Source: Tipula vernalis
Lineage: Eukaryota > Arthropoda > Insecta > Diptera > Tipulidae
Reading direction: 5' to 3'
NCBI GenBank assembly: GCA_958295665.1
Contig: OY282558.1
Span: 309,042,092-309,106,091 of the forward strand
DNA length: 64,000 nucleotides
Positions within the stretch are counted from its first letter, which is position 1, and each line of letters opens with the position of its first letter. Shown here piece after piece: positions 1 through 11,567 of the stretch. A program made the position numbers and the translations under genes. The notes under the pieces are model-generated. The model was not told where the DNA came from, ran no database searches, and was given only the letters and a program-made list of their open reading frames with translations.

Positions 1-212
1 GTTCGATCGTATTCTTCTGATCCATTGTCACTATAAAAGTTGTCTTCAAGCTTATTTCAACTGGAAACATCCTCGTCTGATTCATTTTCGCTACAAAAAT
101 CCTTTTCTGAGTAGTTACTCTCGCTTTCATCAGAAGATGTCAAAAAGCAAGACACATTTTTTCGCTTTCTGGTAGGCAAAAGTTCACTATCATCGCTGTC
201 TGAATCACACAT
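1..212 (-). pseudogene. Acidic Ser/Asp/Glu-rich ORF fragment running off the window edge
   Basis: Read on the minus strand, an ATG at 212-210 opens a frame that begins MCDSDSDDSELLPTRKRK and continues with clusters of Asp, Glu and Ser. A TGA at 59-57 interrupts it after 51 codons, but the same frame stays acidic beyond the stop until the window edge. Such acidic N-termini followed by a basic patch (TRKRK) are seen at the start of piggyBac-type transposases and of some chromatin proteins. No catalytic domain is inside the window, so the family cannot be decided. It could also be an exon whose reading continues after an intron. Function is not assigned. Confidence 0.35.
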
Positions 213-1672
213 CTGAATGATAAAATTTAGCAATAAAGTAACGAACTATTTTTTTAGTTAATTTTTGTACTACTTTACCTTTTACTTTATTTTGATAATA
301 ACAGGAAATAGGTAAAAAAATCCAAGAATTTGTTTTATTGATTTTTATCACGTTGTTGCAACAAACCAGAAATAACTAAGCGATCAAATATGTAATGGAA
401 TAAAGAAAATAAGAAAAAAGTAACGTAACAGAGTGAGAAAGGGGATTTGTACGCATTCGAATATACCAAAATAAACAAGAACGTTATTTCTATTATTTTT
501 CTATTCCAACTATGGTTCCAGCTTTTATAATGCAACTTTTATCGGGGAATCCCCAATATACAAGTAAATTACGGGGAATTCTCGTTGCATTGGAGAAAAT
601 ATTTAACTCATTTTGTAAAAAGGAATACATTGTAAGGGATAACCTCTATGAGTCTATACCATAGAATTTAACTCAAATTTTTTTAAGTTAATTTTTTATT
701 TTACGCGACGTGTATACACGTCGACCGCACCAAAATACAGATTTGGATTGACCTGTATACACGTCGAACGCAGTTAACTGGTTAAAATCTTACTTTTATT
801 GATATCCTGCTCAACCTTCTGAAATCTTAAAAGCGTTGGTTAATATCAGCTTCATCATGTGATGGCGGCAAGCCAAACTTAAAAAATATTGTTCCATATT
901 TGATTTCAGCAAATTTAGCTATATCAATGATAATGGGATAGTTAATAAGGAAATTACAAAATTCTAAAAATAATTTTACTTAAAAGTTCTAAAAATCAGA
1001 AAATCGATTTGAGCAACATTGATCGATTTTAAATTATTTTGAATCACAATGTTCGTAATGGCCCCTTCATACAAAATACTGCCATCCTAGTCTAGTGTAT
1101 GGGTAGTACTAGCGAATTACAATAGATTATACTATCAAACCTAAATTAATTACCAATTTTCTTCATCATATTATAGTTATATTCCTGTGTTCATTTTAAT
1201 TTTACCAATTTTTAATTTTAATTTAACTAATGGTGGTTTAAACTTTAATATGGAACTCTAATGAGAGCATTGATTTTTTAATAAAAAATTATAGCTTATC
1301 ACTTTGGATCTAAAATAATTCTTTAACCATTTTGGGAAATATTAACTTTAAATAAATTAAAATTAAGAATAATTATTGTATGAATCTTGCCTTGAGATGG
1401 GTGTTGAATAATTGTTTGTAAATACTAGTAAACTTTTTCGAATAACTTATTAAAATTACCAATTCCCAAAAACTAAATATAAAAACTAAAGTTTCTGACA
1501 TAAAAAAATGACAAAAATGCAAAAAATGCCAACAAATGAACTGTCACAATAAAAAGTGAAGGTGAAGTTTGATGGCCATTATGAAGTAATCATAGAGATA
1601 GCAGATAGGTATACACAGATCTGACTATGTCATGGTATTAAATAGAATTTCATCGATATTTGTGCCAAAAAA
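213..1672. other. AT-rich DNA without a recognisable gene
   Basis: Both strands are rich in stops and only very short open frames occur. Apart from the palindrome and direct repeat at 706-772, nothing structured was seen. Confidence 0.5.
706..772. repeat. 18-bp perfect palindrome and 19-bp direct repeat
   Basis: Positions 706-723 read CGACGTGTATACACGTCG, a perfect palindrome. The segment 711-729 recurs at 754-772 with one mismatch, 43 bp further on. The pair is more GC-rich than its surroundings. It could be a protein-binding repeat or the remains of a tandem repeat; no known motif is claimed. Confidence 0.6.
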
Positions 1673-1814
1673 TCACCCCTAATTATGATTGACGAGTCGA
1701 CCGACAATCGACACGACTCTGTGTTGCCTTTTTATTTTTCATTTTGTTAATATCAAATGGAAAAAATTGACTCGTGTCGATTGTTCATCGATTCGTCAAC
1801 CATAATAGGGGTGA
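1673..1814. repeat. Palindromic MITE, copy 1
   Basis: About 142 bp with imperfect inverted ends: TCACCCCTAATTATGATTGA on the left and its near-complement ending AATAGGGGTGA on the right. An inner TCGACACGACTC / GACTCGTGTCGA pair forms a second stem around an AT-rich centre. A second copy with the same centre lies at 17127-17257, which shows that this is a dispersed family. No coding capacity. Confidence 0.75.
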
Positions 1815-2076
1815 ATATCTTGACGCAACCCTCTGGAAATGACATTTGTATTTTAACCTTTAACGTTCGAAAGATTTTTTTGGTAATTCTAGGCTATAAG
1901 ACGACAAAAAATTGTGTCAATGCTTATAAAACGTTTTTAAGAGTGATGACTTAAATAATACCTGCAAACTGTTTTTTTAGATGAAAATTCAAGGTATTTA
2001 ATTAATTTATAATTTTTCAAATAAAATTATTTTTTATGATTTTTTAGAGTACGTATGACATTTTTTAAGCTAGTTT

Positions 2077-2275
2077 TCACGGTCAATATTAATGCCATTA
2101 CCGACAACATCATTACCTCCAAAACTCTTGCGTCATTACTCCTTCATTATTTTCAAACGTGCAAAATCATTGTAAAATCACTTAAAATTGATGTGTACGT
2201 TATAAAAATAATGGGTAATGACGCAAGAGGAGGTGATTACGTTATCTGTAGTGACACTAATATTGACCGTAATAT
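2077..2275. repeat. Palindromic repeat, MITE-like
   Basis: The left half (ACGGTCAATATTAATGCC, then CTCTTGCGTCATTAC) is mirrored by the right half (GTAATGACGCAAGAGG, then CACTAATATTGACCGT). The centre is also self-complementary (AATCACTTAAAATTGATG region). The whole ~200 bp can fold as one imperfect hairpin. The open frame across it is a by-product of the palindrome. No second copy was seen in this window. Confidence 0.65.
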
Positions 2276-5200
2276 GTGTGAATTAATTCACTGGACATGT
2301 TGAACAAGGTGCAAACGCACAACACAGAAAAATTGATTTTTTATTTATACCTAAAGGAAAAGAATGAGAAACCCTAAAAATGCTGAATGTCATATCAGTG
2401 GTACAGTAAAGAGTGTTCTTTAGTAAGAATTATTGAATGTGAGCTACTCAAATGTATATGTGGGAATTTAGAGGGATATAGTAGTATAATAGGTTGCAAT
2501 ATTTGATGAAACAAGTGCATCAATGATAATTAAATGAAATGAAAACTCTACAATGAAATGAATTCTCTGTATGGAACCTTTCATTTTCTAAGACTTATGT
2601 GTGATGTTTAAGTAGCAGAGCCTTTCGACCGTTAAGGCTTAACAAATGTATCTATATGAAAAAAGTGTAGGTGTTTTTTGATGGCCATTAACAAGCAATC
2701 ATAGAGACAAATCAGACTATGCTACGAAATCTAGTGAGATTTTATGAATATTTGTACCAAACGATACGTTTGCACGATGCTCAGAGGAGATTTTTATTTT
2801 AACAAATTTCTCAACACTTTCCAGAACCTTGTGAATATAAAATTGCAAAACTGAAAAAAAATAATAATTTAAAATCTCAACTCAAGTATTGTTAACTTCT
2901 TTAACTATTAATGTAATACCCTAGGCACAGTGCGATTTAATAAAACCTATTTAGTGAATTTTTCGAGATTAGTCGCAGCGTGTCAACCTCGACTTTAGCT
3001 AATCCCTTTGTTTTTGCATAGAATACTTAAACTAATTTAGCTAAATCGGATTTATTAAACCATAGTCTGTCTAGGGTATAAGAAAAGAAAATCTGGATAA
3101 AAAATTGTTAATGCAGCTTAAAAAATCAAATTAACACTTTATGCGCCGGGTATTTTGTTGGACACATTTTCTAAAGCGCCACAATATTTGCGAGTTTTAT
3201 AGAGAACACGTATGTTAGATAAAAGAAATGTATTTTCAAAATTTTTACATGATCTTGATAACTAACTTAACCAAATTTTTAGATAAAATAATTAACATTT
3301 TTTTCTGTACAAACATATAAACACGCATTTAGGCGGGCCCGGCACTTACCATTAGTCTATATATTACGCCTAAAAACGAGTTCGAGGTTAAAGTGTTAAC
3401 AATCTGTAAAACTTTAATATTGAAACATCATCAAACAATTCAGAACAATTCAGATTGAGTAGACTAACTTTTTAGTGCGAAACCAAATTACCAACATAGG
3501 AACTCAAGGAGGGTCTCATTGTTGACGAGTAAAACATGAGTATAACTGTTGGGGTAAAGTACAGAGGCAATGATATTTCTACTTTTGTTAGTTGATATAT
3601 TACGGCCTCTTTATTTTTCTGATTTACCAAATCGAAAATATTGGGAATGTCAATACAATTAATATATTTGTCTATAAAAAGCCGAAAAAAATTCATTGAT
3701 TAACAGACAATTTTAACTTCTTAATTATAATTTGTGTGAGACCTTCATCATTCCGCAGGCCCGCTGCACTTAATATAACAAAAATCATTTGTTTACAAAT
3801 TTTACATGAACTAAGTCTAAGCTTTACATTTCCTTAAATAATTTTCTGATGGGATAATATATTGCACTTGACATCCAATAATCCAATAATAAAATTTGAA
3901 ACATTTGCTATTTTAAAATAAACATTTATCATTAAAAAATTAATTTAACGTAAACTTGCCACCAATAAATACTCTAATTGTTTAACCACCCAGCTATTTA
4001 TCTGCCGTAACTTTTAACCCTTCATAACATCTCTATTAAATCAAAACTACAGCAAATATGTACGTCAATCAATTAATTTATTTTATTATATTTTTTTGGA
4101 ATAAACAAAATTGATTGCATTAACAACATCATTGTAACTATGTATTGAACATTTAATTTATACATCAACGCAATATACACAACATAATATAACACAATGC
4201 ATCATGTTACCCAATTATTTTGAAATTTTCTATCTAAATGAAAATATGTATATAGTAAATCTGATCTAAAAAAAAAAATTGAAGGAATTCTTACAAAATC
4301 TATAATTAATCATTATAACCAAAAAGTAGAAGTTAGTTTAGATTTGTTTTTATGAAATTTTATCTGTCGATCACATATAACACAGTATTCTACATTTCAA
4401 AGAATTTCAATGCCTTCAAAAAAAAACGAAAAAAAAAAATTAGACAATGAATCAAAATTAATAAGATAATCAATTTGTCAAAAACATAATAAATAATTGA
4501 AATATTAAGTACACACGTATATTTTTTATATTTGTATACATAAATCTATTACAAATAGATAAATAGAAATAGCACACCCATTTGGGGTAAAGAAAAACAA
4601 ATATAATGTTACATTGGAAACAATTAGAGATTAAGATCTCAATTTCTCACACGCAAGAACATCCTCCAAAAATAAAATCATAATAATAATAACAATATTA
4701 AGATTTTTACTTTCATTTTCTAATGGCATAAAAAATAATAGAAATTAAAATTATTCTCAAATTGAAATTTAAAAAATTTCAATAATTTTATATACATTTT
4801 CAAGTGTGCAATTGTACTAATAAATTAAGACATTATAACAACAATAAAAATTATTTTATTGTTGGCAGTGAATTACACCGGTAGTATAAAAATCAAGTTT
4901 TTGAAAAGTAAATGGAGTGAGGATAGAGCTATGCTCGGAGGGGTGAGCGGAATCAAACTTATCAACTTCGACTGTATATAAGATTACTTCGATATTCTAC
5001 TAATTTATGATTGACTTATTTGACAAGCTAAAAACCTACACCTTCGAGCTTTTGTAAAATCCATTTGTTTTCGAATTCATTTTTTAGTTAAGCTAAGAAT
5101 GCAGCTCGAAAGAAGATATACGTTCCATAAAATTAAACTACATATTTAAACATGACGAATGTTACGGTGTGCTCTAGCGGACAATAGTGAAGTATGTAAT

Positions 5201-6700
5201 CGCTGTAACAAAAATTTGATATATGAATATGGTGTTGGTTTCAAATTAACTTTGATTTGTTAAAATTGTAATGACTGGAAAATCTAAATAGTCCAATATG
5301 TAGTTTAAAGTGCGATTTTTTATATTTGATTCATTTGGAACAGTTTCATCATAAAAATACTAAAACACTGCACTTACAAATTGCAGAAATATATGTTTGG
5401 GTCACTTAACATTTTTCAAACTAGGTACTTATTTTTTTTATTTACATCGGGCAGTACAGTCTAAATTTGATTCTTATATTTCTTTGAAAGGAAACAACCA
5501 GAGATGATCTGTACCACGTGAATAAAAAATAGACCCTGTTTTGAAACCGATAAATACAAGCAAAAATTTAATATTTTTGAAACATTTGTATTTTTTCGCA
5601 CTATTCAAATTTCTGTGCTTTTGAATTACTCAAAGACTATTCCATCTTTGGAATCTGTAAATAATATGGGATCTCCTATAATCAAATTCTAATTTAGCAT
5701 GATAGATGATAGGGCAGGGCAGTATTATTATTATTAGTACAAAATTTATATTTTTATTGTTTGCCGGAAAGGGTCTATAATAATAATATTGATAATATGA
5801 TGGATATGTATTTCAGAATTGTGATGCCCTGTGTTAATTTACCTTATATGTATATTACTAACGTAAAATACTAACAAACTATTGACTACTTTGGTACCTG
5901 TAAACGAGTCAAGCCTATAATCTTAACCCACCTTTCCTATCCTTCCTTTACATGTTATTTGTAGTAATAAGAGTAGACGGAAATCGTTTAATTTAATTTA
6001 TAATTTATATTTTTTTGGAATTTTAATTTAAAATAACTGTGGAGCCTAATCCAGCTTTACAGAACCTTCAAGCCTCCAACAGATATTTAGTTTAGAAATT
6101 CTGTCATCTTGTGTTAGCTAATTCATGATTTATACTACTGCACAAATAATGACTAACTGTGGGCTACTAAGGTGTCTGAGACCGGGTCGATTCTTTAATA
6201 TTAATAAAGCTTTCCTATCTTTCAGTTTTGTATTGTTATGTAAGAAAGGATGTGCGATGGGACTCCTTCTTCTAATATAGGATTATTTGCTTAGGCTTGG
6301 AGTAAATCCCATTCCATCAATAAATCAAGCCTTTCCCTTTTTCTTCAGGGCAATAAAATAAAAAAAGCAAACGATATGAAATCAAAATCCTACTATAACA
6401 AACCAAATTAACTAGGACTGTTTAGTGGCTATCAAATAAAGTCCATACAAAATTTTGTAAAGTATGCTCGACGTGAAACCAAACTAAATTCCAAAACCAT
6501 TTAAATTTGCTAACTTAGCTACTTTTAAGGTCACGGTGTATAGCTAATATTAATTTGTTACTATATTGGTGTAATAAAAATAAGCTAAAATCGGTCGGGA
6601 GTTACGTTTCACTACAACGGGTTTTCCTGAAAAAGACAGTAAATTGGTAAAGATGTATTTCATTTCAGTGTAGGCACTCAGGTAAAATTGTTTCACTCAT
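2276..6700. other. Long AT-rich region without a recognisable gene
   Basis: No open frame with recognisable motifs. The ~74-codon minus-strand frame at 3472-3696 shows no family resemblance that I can see. A short (ATT)n run near 5725 follows a G-rich stretch and may be the end of an old retroelement, but this is not supported further. Confidence 0.5.
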
Positions 6701-6795
6701 TACATCTAATCGTGCATCGACGGCGGTACATACGGCACTGAAAACAAATTCGATTGTGTACTGCCGGCGGTGCACACGGCACTCAAAGTGTTAAA
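6701..6795. repeat. Two imperfect ~44-bp tandem copies
   Basis: Two neighbouring copies share the pattern GTGCATCGACGGCGGTACAT then CGGCACT, and GTGTACTGCCGGCGGTGCAC then CGGCACT. They form a GC-rich island in AT-rich DNA. Origin unknown. Confidence 0.5.
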
Positions 6796-7387
6796 TTAAA
6801 TTTAAATTATTTAAATTTGTGTGAGTTTTCAATGTTTTGTCTTTTTTAATAAATTTTCATTTCCCTGTGAATAACTAGATTATTATAATTTTTGTATTTC
6901 AACCGGTTTATTTGTATTAATTGTTTGTTTGTTTAAGCAAATGTGTTGTGATTGAAAAAACCGAAATCGAAAGTTAAACTCTAGTTGAGTTTAATCTCGG
7001 ATTAAAGAGCATTGAAATAAGGGTTAGGTTTATGTAAAATTGGTTTTTAAAAAGGTATCCATCGTAATTTAAAAATTTTAGAATCACAAATTTCTAGAAT
7101 ACCTAATACATTTTCCTTCAAATGTAAAATTTAGTTAATTAGGTTTGAATGAAATTTATTTAGAATGAAATTTAGAACAGTCTGCTTGAATATTAACCAT
7201 TCAACAATTGGAAATTGATATATGAATATTGTTGCTTTTGAGCTTCGTTGAAATTATGAAATTTAAATTATGTACAAAAATAAAAAACACTTTTATATAT
7301 TTCACACTTAATTTTTATTTATGTAGATCCAAATTTCGGAAGCTACATTGCTACATTATCGATACTAATTAAATTTGTGACCCAAAA

Positions 7388-7558
7388 ATGAATGACCCAA
7401 ACAAGCCAGGAACCTCAGGCACTGCACGTGGAGAACGCAGACCTGGAAAGGGGAACAAGCCTGGCAAAAAACATGGGTTGAACTCACAGAGTTCCACCAA
7501 ATCACGTGCTAGTAGTAGCAGCACACAGGGCGGCTCATTGGAGGGCCCGAAAACATAA
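7388..7558 (+). pseudogene. ORF1 (Gag-like) remnant, 56 codons
   Basis: ATG at 7388 opens a frame of 56 codons ending in TAA at 7556-7558. It is rich in Pro, Gly, Lys, Arg, Ser and Thr (for example RPGKGNKPGKK). It lies just upstream of the endonuclease frame, separated by an A-rich spacer. The composition suits the N-terminus of a nucleic-acid-binding ORF1 protein, but the RNA-recognition and zinc-knuckle parts are missing, so most of ORF1 has been lost. The assignment rests on position and composition, not on a recognised domain. Confidence 0.4.
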
Positions 7559-7584
7559 AAAATAAAAAATAAAAAAAGGGGAGT

Positions 7585-8700
7585 ATGCACGCGTCTGTAA
7601 GGTGCGTACAAATTAACCTACATAGATCCAAGGCTGCCACATCTATGCTGAGTCGCCTCTTCAACACAAACAACTGGGACCTAGCGCTTATCCAAGAGCC
7701 GTGGACCAACAATGGAAGAATTAAAGGTTTGCCAAGTAAGACAGGTAAGCTAATTTACAACACAGAAGTAGAAAGGACGAGGACAGCGATTCTCTGTCGT
7801 TCGTCGTACAAAATTTTCTCAATTAACCAATTTATTTCCAGGGACATAACTGCTGTCTCATTAGAGATACCTCTATCCAGAGGAGGCATGGTCACAATTA
7901 ATATGGCATCAGCCTATTTTCCCGGGGATGGTAACGACCCACCTCCGGAAGAAGTACAGAGATTTATCAATTACAGTACAGCTCATGGGCAGAAGTTCAT
8001 CATTGGTTGTGATGCTAATTCACACCACACAGTTTGGGGTAGCACCAACACCAATACAAGAGGTGAGCAACTTTTTGAATACTTTTCATCAAATAATATT
8101 GCTATAACTAATACAGGGAACGAGCCGACCTTTGTGAATGCCATTAGCAGGGAGGTGCTGGACCTTACTATGTCTGACATGGGTACCTCCAGCACAGTCC
8201 AGAATTGGCATGTATCGGGGGAAGCATCTTTGTCGAATCATAGGTATATAAGATTTGATATTAGAACCTCCCAAATAACAGAAACTACGGAAAGAATACC
8301 TAAAGGTACGGACTGGGCTGTCTTTAAAAATAAACTACAAGACAATGTAGTGGGCTTACAGAACTCTATCGGCTCTGTTGCAGAGCTTGATAGCGTTACT
8401 GATAATCTCACCAGGGCAATAATTGATGCCTATCACTCAAGTTCTCCTGAGGTGCGTGTTAGAGGAACTAGGGATGTTGCTTGGTGGACCTCCGCCCTGG
8501 AGACTGAAAGAAAAACAGTGCGTAAGCTCTTTAACAGAGCAAAAATAACAGATGACTGGGCAGCGTATCGAACTGCCCTCACCCAGTACAATGAGACTCT
8601 GAGGAAGAGCAAAAGAGAGAGCTGGAGAACTTTTTGCGGGAAGATCGACGAGATTCCGGCAGCTTTCCGACTCCAAAAAAGCCCTCGCATTAGATCATAA
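7585..8700 (+). pseudogene. ORF2 part 1: endonuclease domain of the LOA-like element
   Basis: This 371-codon frame carries the exonuclease-endonuclease-phosphatase fold that nicks target DNA to prime reverse transcription. Visible signatures in order: INLHRS (metal/active-site Asn), LIQEPW (catalytic Glu), AYFPG (active-site Tyr), GCDANSHH (Asp/Asn pair), and LSNHRYIRF near residue 215. In most relatives this last motif reads SDH, so the catalytic Asp is Asn here. A linker follows (KLFNRAKITDDWAAYR) and is shared with the inverted fragment at 14760-15140. The frame ends early through a frameshift near 8660-8700; the linker continues in another frame up to the reverse transcriptase. Inactive copy. 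Confidence 0.85.
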
Positions 8701-8878
8701 AAACCCTCTGGGCTCAGTAAGAAGGCTGGACAGGACCTTAACCACATCAAGGGAAGAGACTCTTGAATGTCTGGTGAAGGGATACTTTCCGGAGTGCACA
8801 ATCATTGCGGATCGGGAGGATCCTGATATGAGCTTGGTGCATCCATATCTAGTCCCAAGGGGAGCCTACAAGTGAGCG

Positions 8879-10378
8879 ATGGAAATTTTCACCCCTGGAG
8901 AGTTGCGCTGGGCTATCAATTCATTTGGTCCCTTTAAGTCTCCAGGAGGGGATGGAATCTATCCTATTTTTCTTCAACGAGGTCTGGATGTACTGGAGCC
9001 CCACATAATCAAATTATATAGAGCCAGCTTTAGTCTGGAATACATCCCCAGATGCTGGAGGGAGGTAAGAGTCATTTTCTTACCAAAAAATGGGAATAAA
9101 TCCCCCGAGGACATTAGGTCCTACAGACCTATTAGCCTTACATCATTTATGCTTAAAACCATGGAAAAAATATTGGGCCTGTATATCAGACTCAATACAG
9201 TCCAAAGATGTCCTCTAAATCCTAGCCAACATGCTTATCAGGTGGGCAAATCTAAGGAGACAGCCCTGCATGAATTAACATCGGAAATCGAGGATACACT
9301 TCGTAACAAGGAGGCACTATTTTGCTCCTTCATTGACATCCAGGGTGCCTTCGATAATACTAATTTTGAGGTGATTCGGGAACAAGCAGTAGCGAGAAGT
9401 ATCGACTTCTCAACCATCGAGTGGATAATAAACAAGCTCAAAAGCAGGAGAATTAAAGCCTCGATTGGCGAAGCAAGCATCTCAATTGCACCTACCAAGG
9501 GCTGCCCTCAGGGTGGAGTACTGTCGCCGTTATTGTGGCTCTTGGTAATGGACCACTTGCTCGCTATTTTGAGGAACTCTCGAATATCAATCATTGCCTA
9601 TGCTGATGATCTGGTGCTGATCGTCGGGGGCAAATTTGAAAGCACAATAGCTAAGCGTATGCAATATGCCCTAAGATTGGTAAACGAGTGGTGTGTTGAA
9701 GTGGGACTTAGCGTCAATCCCAATAAAATAACATGTACTCTCTTTATAAATCGGAGGAGAATTTCCTTTCCTCCAATAACTTTGAACGGGGAAATACTCA
9801 AGATGACGTCTGAGGTTAAATATCTAGGGATCATTTTTGACAAAAAATTAACATGGAACCCCCACTTGAAATACATCGCAAATAAGGCAAACAAAGCATA
9901 CTTTGGGTGCCAACGTATGTTTGGTAAAACATGGGGCCAAAACCCACAAATGACAATCTGGCTTAACCAAACCATCATAAGACCAATGATATCTCATGCG
10001 GCGTTTATATGGTGGCCAAAGACAGAGCAAATAAATGCTCGTTCAGTTTTGGACAAAATTCAAAGTTTAATATGTTTGGGCGCAACGGGAGCAATTAGGA
10101 CCTGCCCTACTGCTGCCCCTGAAAGATTGCTGGAACTCTCACCACTCCACATACATGTTAAAAGTGTGGCAGGGTTCAGAGCCATAAAGCTGAAGGTAAC
10201 AAGTCAAGTTAGACTGCTTAGTTCGGGACACAATAGCATCCTGGATAAACTAAACTTGGCAGACGATATTGCCCAGCTATCAGATATGATGGTAAAGACT
10301 ACGGACTGCCGGAGGAACTTCACGATCCGGATACCCGAAAGGGGCAGGGTGGGGAACATCATTTCCTCCTTACCATAG
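8879..10378 (+). pseudogene. ORF2 part 2: reverse transcriptase of the LOA-like element
   Basis: A 499-codon frame encodes the RNA-dependent DNA polymerase that copies the element at the nicked target. Motifs in order: SPGGDGI near the start, SYRPISL, QHAY, FIDIQGAFDN (first catalytic Asp), CPQGGVLSPLL, and IIAYADDLVLI (catalytic YADD). The connection domain GLSVNPNK and VKYLGIIFDKKL follow. The same frame extends upstream through a TGA at 8873-8875, so the ATG at 8879 is simply the first after a nonsense mutation, not a natural start. The polymerase core itself looks uninterrupted. Confidence 0.9.
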
Positions 10379-10380
10379 CA

Positions 10381-11030
10381 CGCATCGGTGTGGTATGCCG
10401 ATGATCAAAAACAAACGAGGGCACGAGTGCGGGGGTCGTGGGGCCCGGTTTCAGGCTCTGTATACCGTTGGGAAAGACCCCGACGGTTTTCCAGGCAGAA
10501 ACCGTGGCCATCGAGACTTGCGTGCTTCAGTGCCTCAAAAAGAAGTACTATATATAAGAACGGAGATTTACATAATCTCGGATAGCCAGGCTGTTTTATT
10601 AGCCCCGGCAGCTCCGGTGTTCAGCTCTAAACTGACATGGAGCTGCTACAGCAACCTTAGAAGGCTGGGTAGGGACAACAAGGTTACCCTCTTGTGGTCC
10701 CCCGGCCACTCTAATATACCAGGAAATGAGGCCGCAGACACCTGTGCAAAAGAGAGTGCAGGTGGCATCTTCTACGGCCCCAAGCCTAGCGTTGCCTATT
10801 CCAAAGGCCATGTAGCGAGGAGAGTCCTCTTTTGGGAGCAGAGATGTTCTGCTTCACTCTGGGAGTCATCTCGGGGAATGAGACAGACAAAGAAGCTCCT
10901 AAATTACAAGATTACACACTTACAGGATATAATCAGAATGGATCGATCATCTCTGAAATCCCTCATATGGTACTTGACAGGACATGGTCCCTTTAACTAC
11001 CATCTATTCAAAATGGGGAAAACCCCATAA
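10381..11030 (+). pseudogene. RNase H domain of the LOA-like element, frameshifted
   Basis: The N-terminal half of an RNase H can be followed only by changing frame (the first catalytic Asp region near 10395 is disrupted by a stop). The second half is in one frame from about 10560: IYIISDSQAVL (catalytic Asp), LLWSPGHSNIPGNEAAD (His and Asp of the last motif). The domain would remove RNA from the RNA/DNA hybrid during integration. The presence of RNase H separates this element from R1-type relatives. The reading stops at 11030 just after a conserved GHGPF segment. Several indels make it non-functional. Confidence 0.8.
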
Positions 11031-11349
11031 AATACGATTTAAAAAAAAAATGATTTTTATTCAATATTTAATTAGGAAATATTAATTAAAATATGTATTT
11101 TGCCTGTAAAAAAACTGTAGAGTTTTATTTTTATATTCTTTACAAAAAATCGCACTAATCACCGAGAAAATTTGAACTCACGGCGAGAACCATAATACCA
11201 AAATTTGATTTGAGTGACTTGAAGTCCCCAAGTGACTGTTAGGTGAGAACCATAATAGGGCCATTAATTATTTTAAAGTAGGCCATTTAATAGTGTACGT
11301 TCATTTTATTTCTATGTGTTTATTTGTTGTCAAATACAACTTAGATATT

Positions 11350-11567
11350 TTTAAACGTAATTTAATTGAAAAAACTTTTCTTTATAGTATCAATGATTTT
11401 TATTTAATAACACTTTAGAAGATCGATTTTGAATAGCTTAGAAAAAAGAACTTGTTAAAAAGAAAAAGATAAAAAAGGAGCTGTCCGAAATCGATCTTCT
11501 AAAGTGTTATTAAATAAAACTCATTGATACTATAAGGAAAAGTTTTCTCATTGAAATTGCATTTAAA
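11350..11567. repeat. Long hairpin: ~82-bp inverted arms around a ~55-nt loop
   Basis: The left arm (about 11350-11431) contains CTTTATAGTATCAATGA and AATAACACTTTAGAAGATCG. The right arm (about 11486-11567) is its near-perfect reverse complement. No coding frame lies within. A transcript across it would fold into a long double-stranded stem. It may be a small MITE or a hairpin-RNA source; these cannot be told apart here. Confidence 0.75.

Larger units (their letters stand above)
7388..11050 (+). mobile_element. LOA-like non-LTR retrotransposon, decayed and 3'-truncated
   Basis: The domain order is an ORF1 remnant, an apurinic-type endonuclease, a reverse transcriptase and an RNase H, all on the plus strand. 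That order, with an RNase H and sequences such as INLHRSKAA and GDGIYPIFLQRG, fits the LOA clade of non-LTR elements known from flies. Reading is broken by a frameshift near 8660-8700, a TGA at 8873-8875, and several shifts after 10378. The coding part stops at GHGPFNYHLFKMGKTP and runs into an A-rich tract at about 11041, so the usual C-terminal cysteine-rich region and the normal 3' end are absent. Outer limits are approximate and no target duplication was identified. Confidence 0.8.

Noticed and set aside
2055..2303. 82-codon plus-strand frame
   Set aside because: It coincides with a palindromic repeat, and no motif is present.
3472..3696. 74-codon minus-strand frame with a hydrophobic stretch
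   Set aside because: No recognisable family and no conservation evidence; expected by chance in this length of DNA.
8433..8801. Minus-strand frames of 79-122 codons over the LOA endonuclease
   Set aside because: Antisense shadows without motifs; the plus strand carries the conserved domain.
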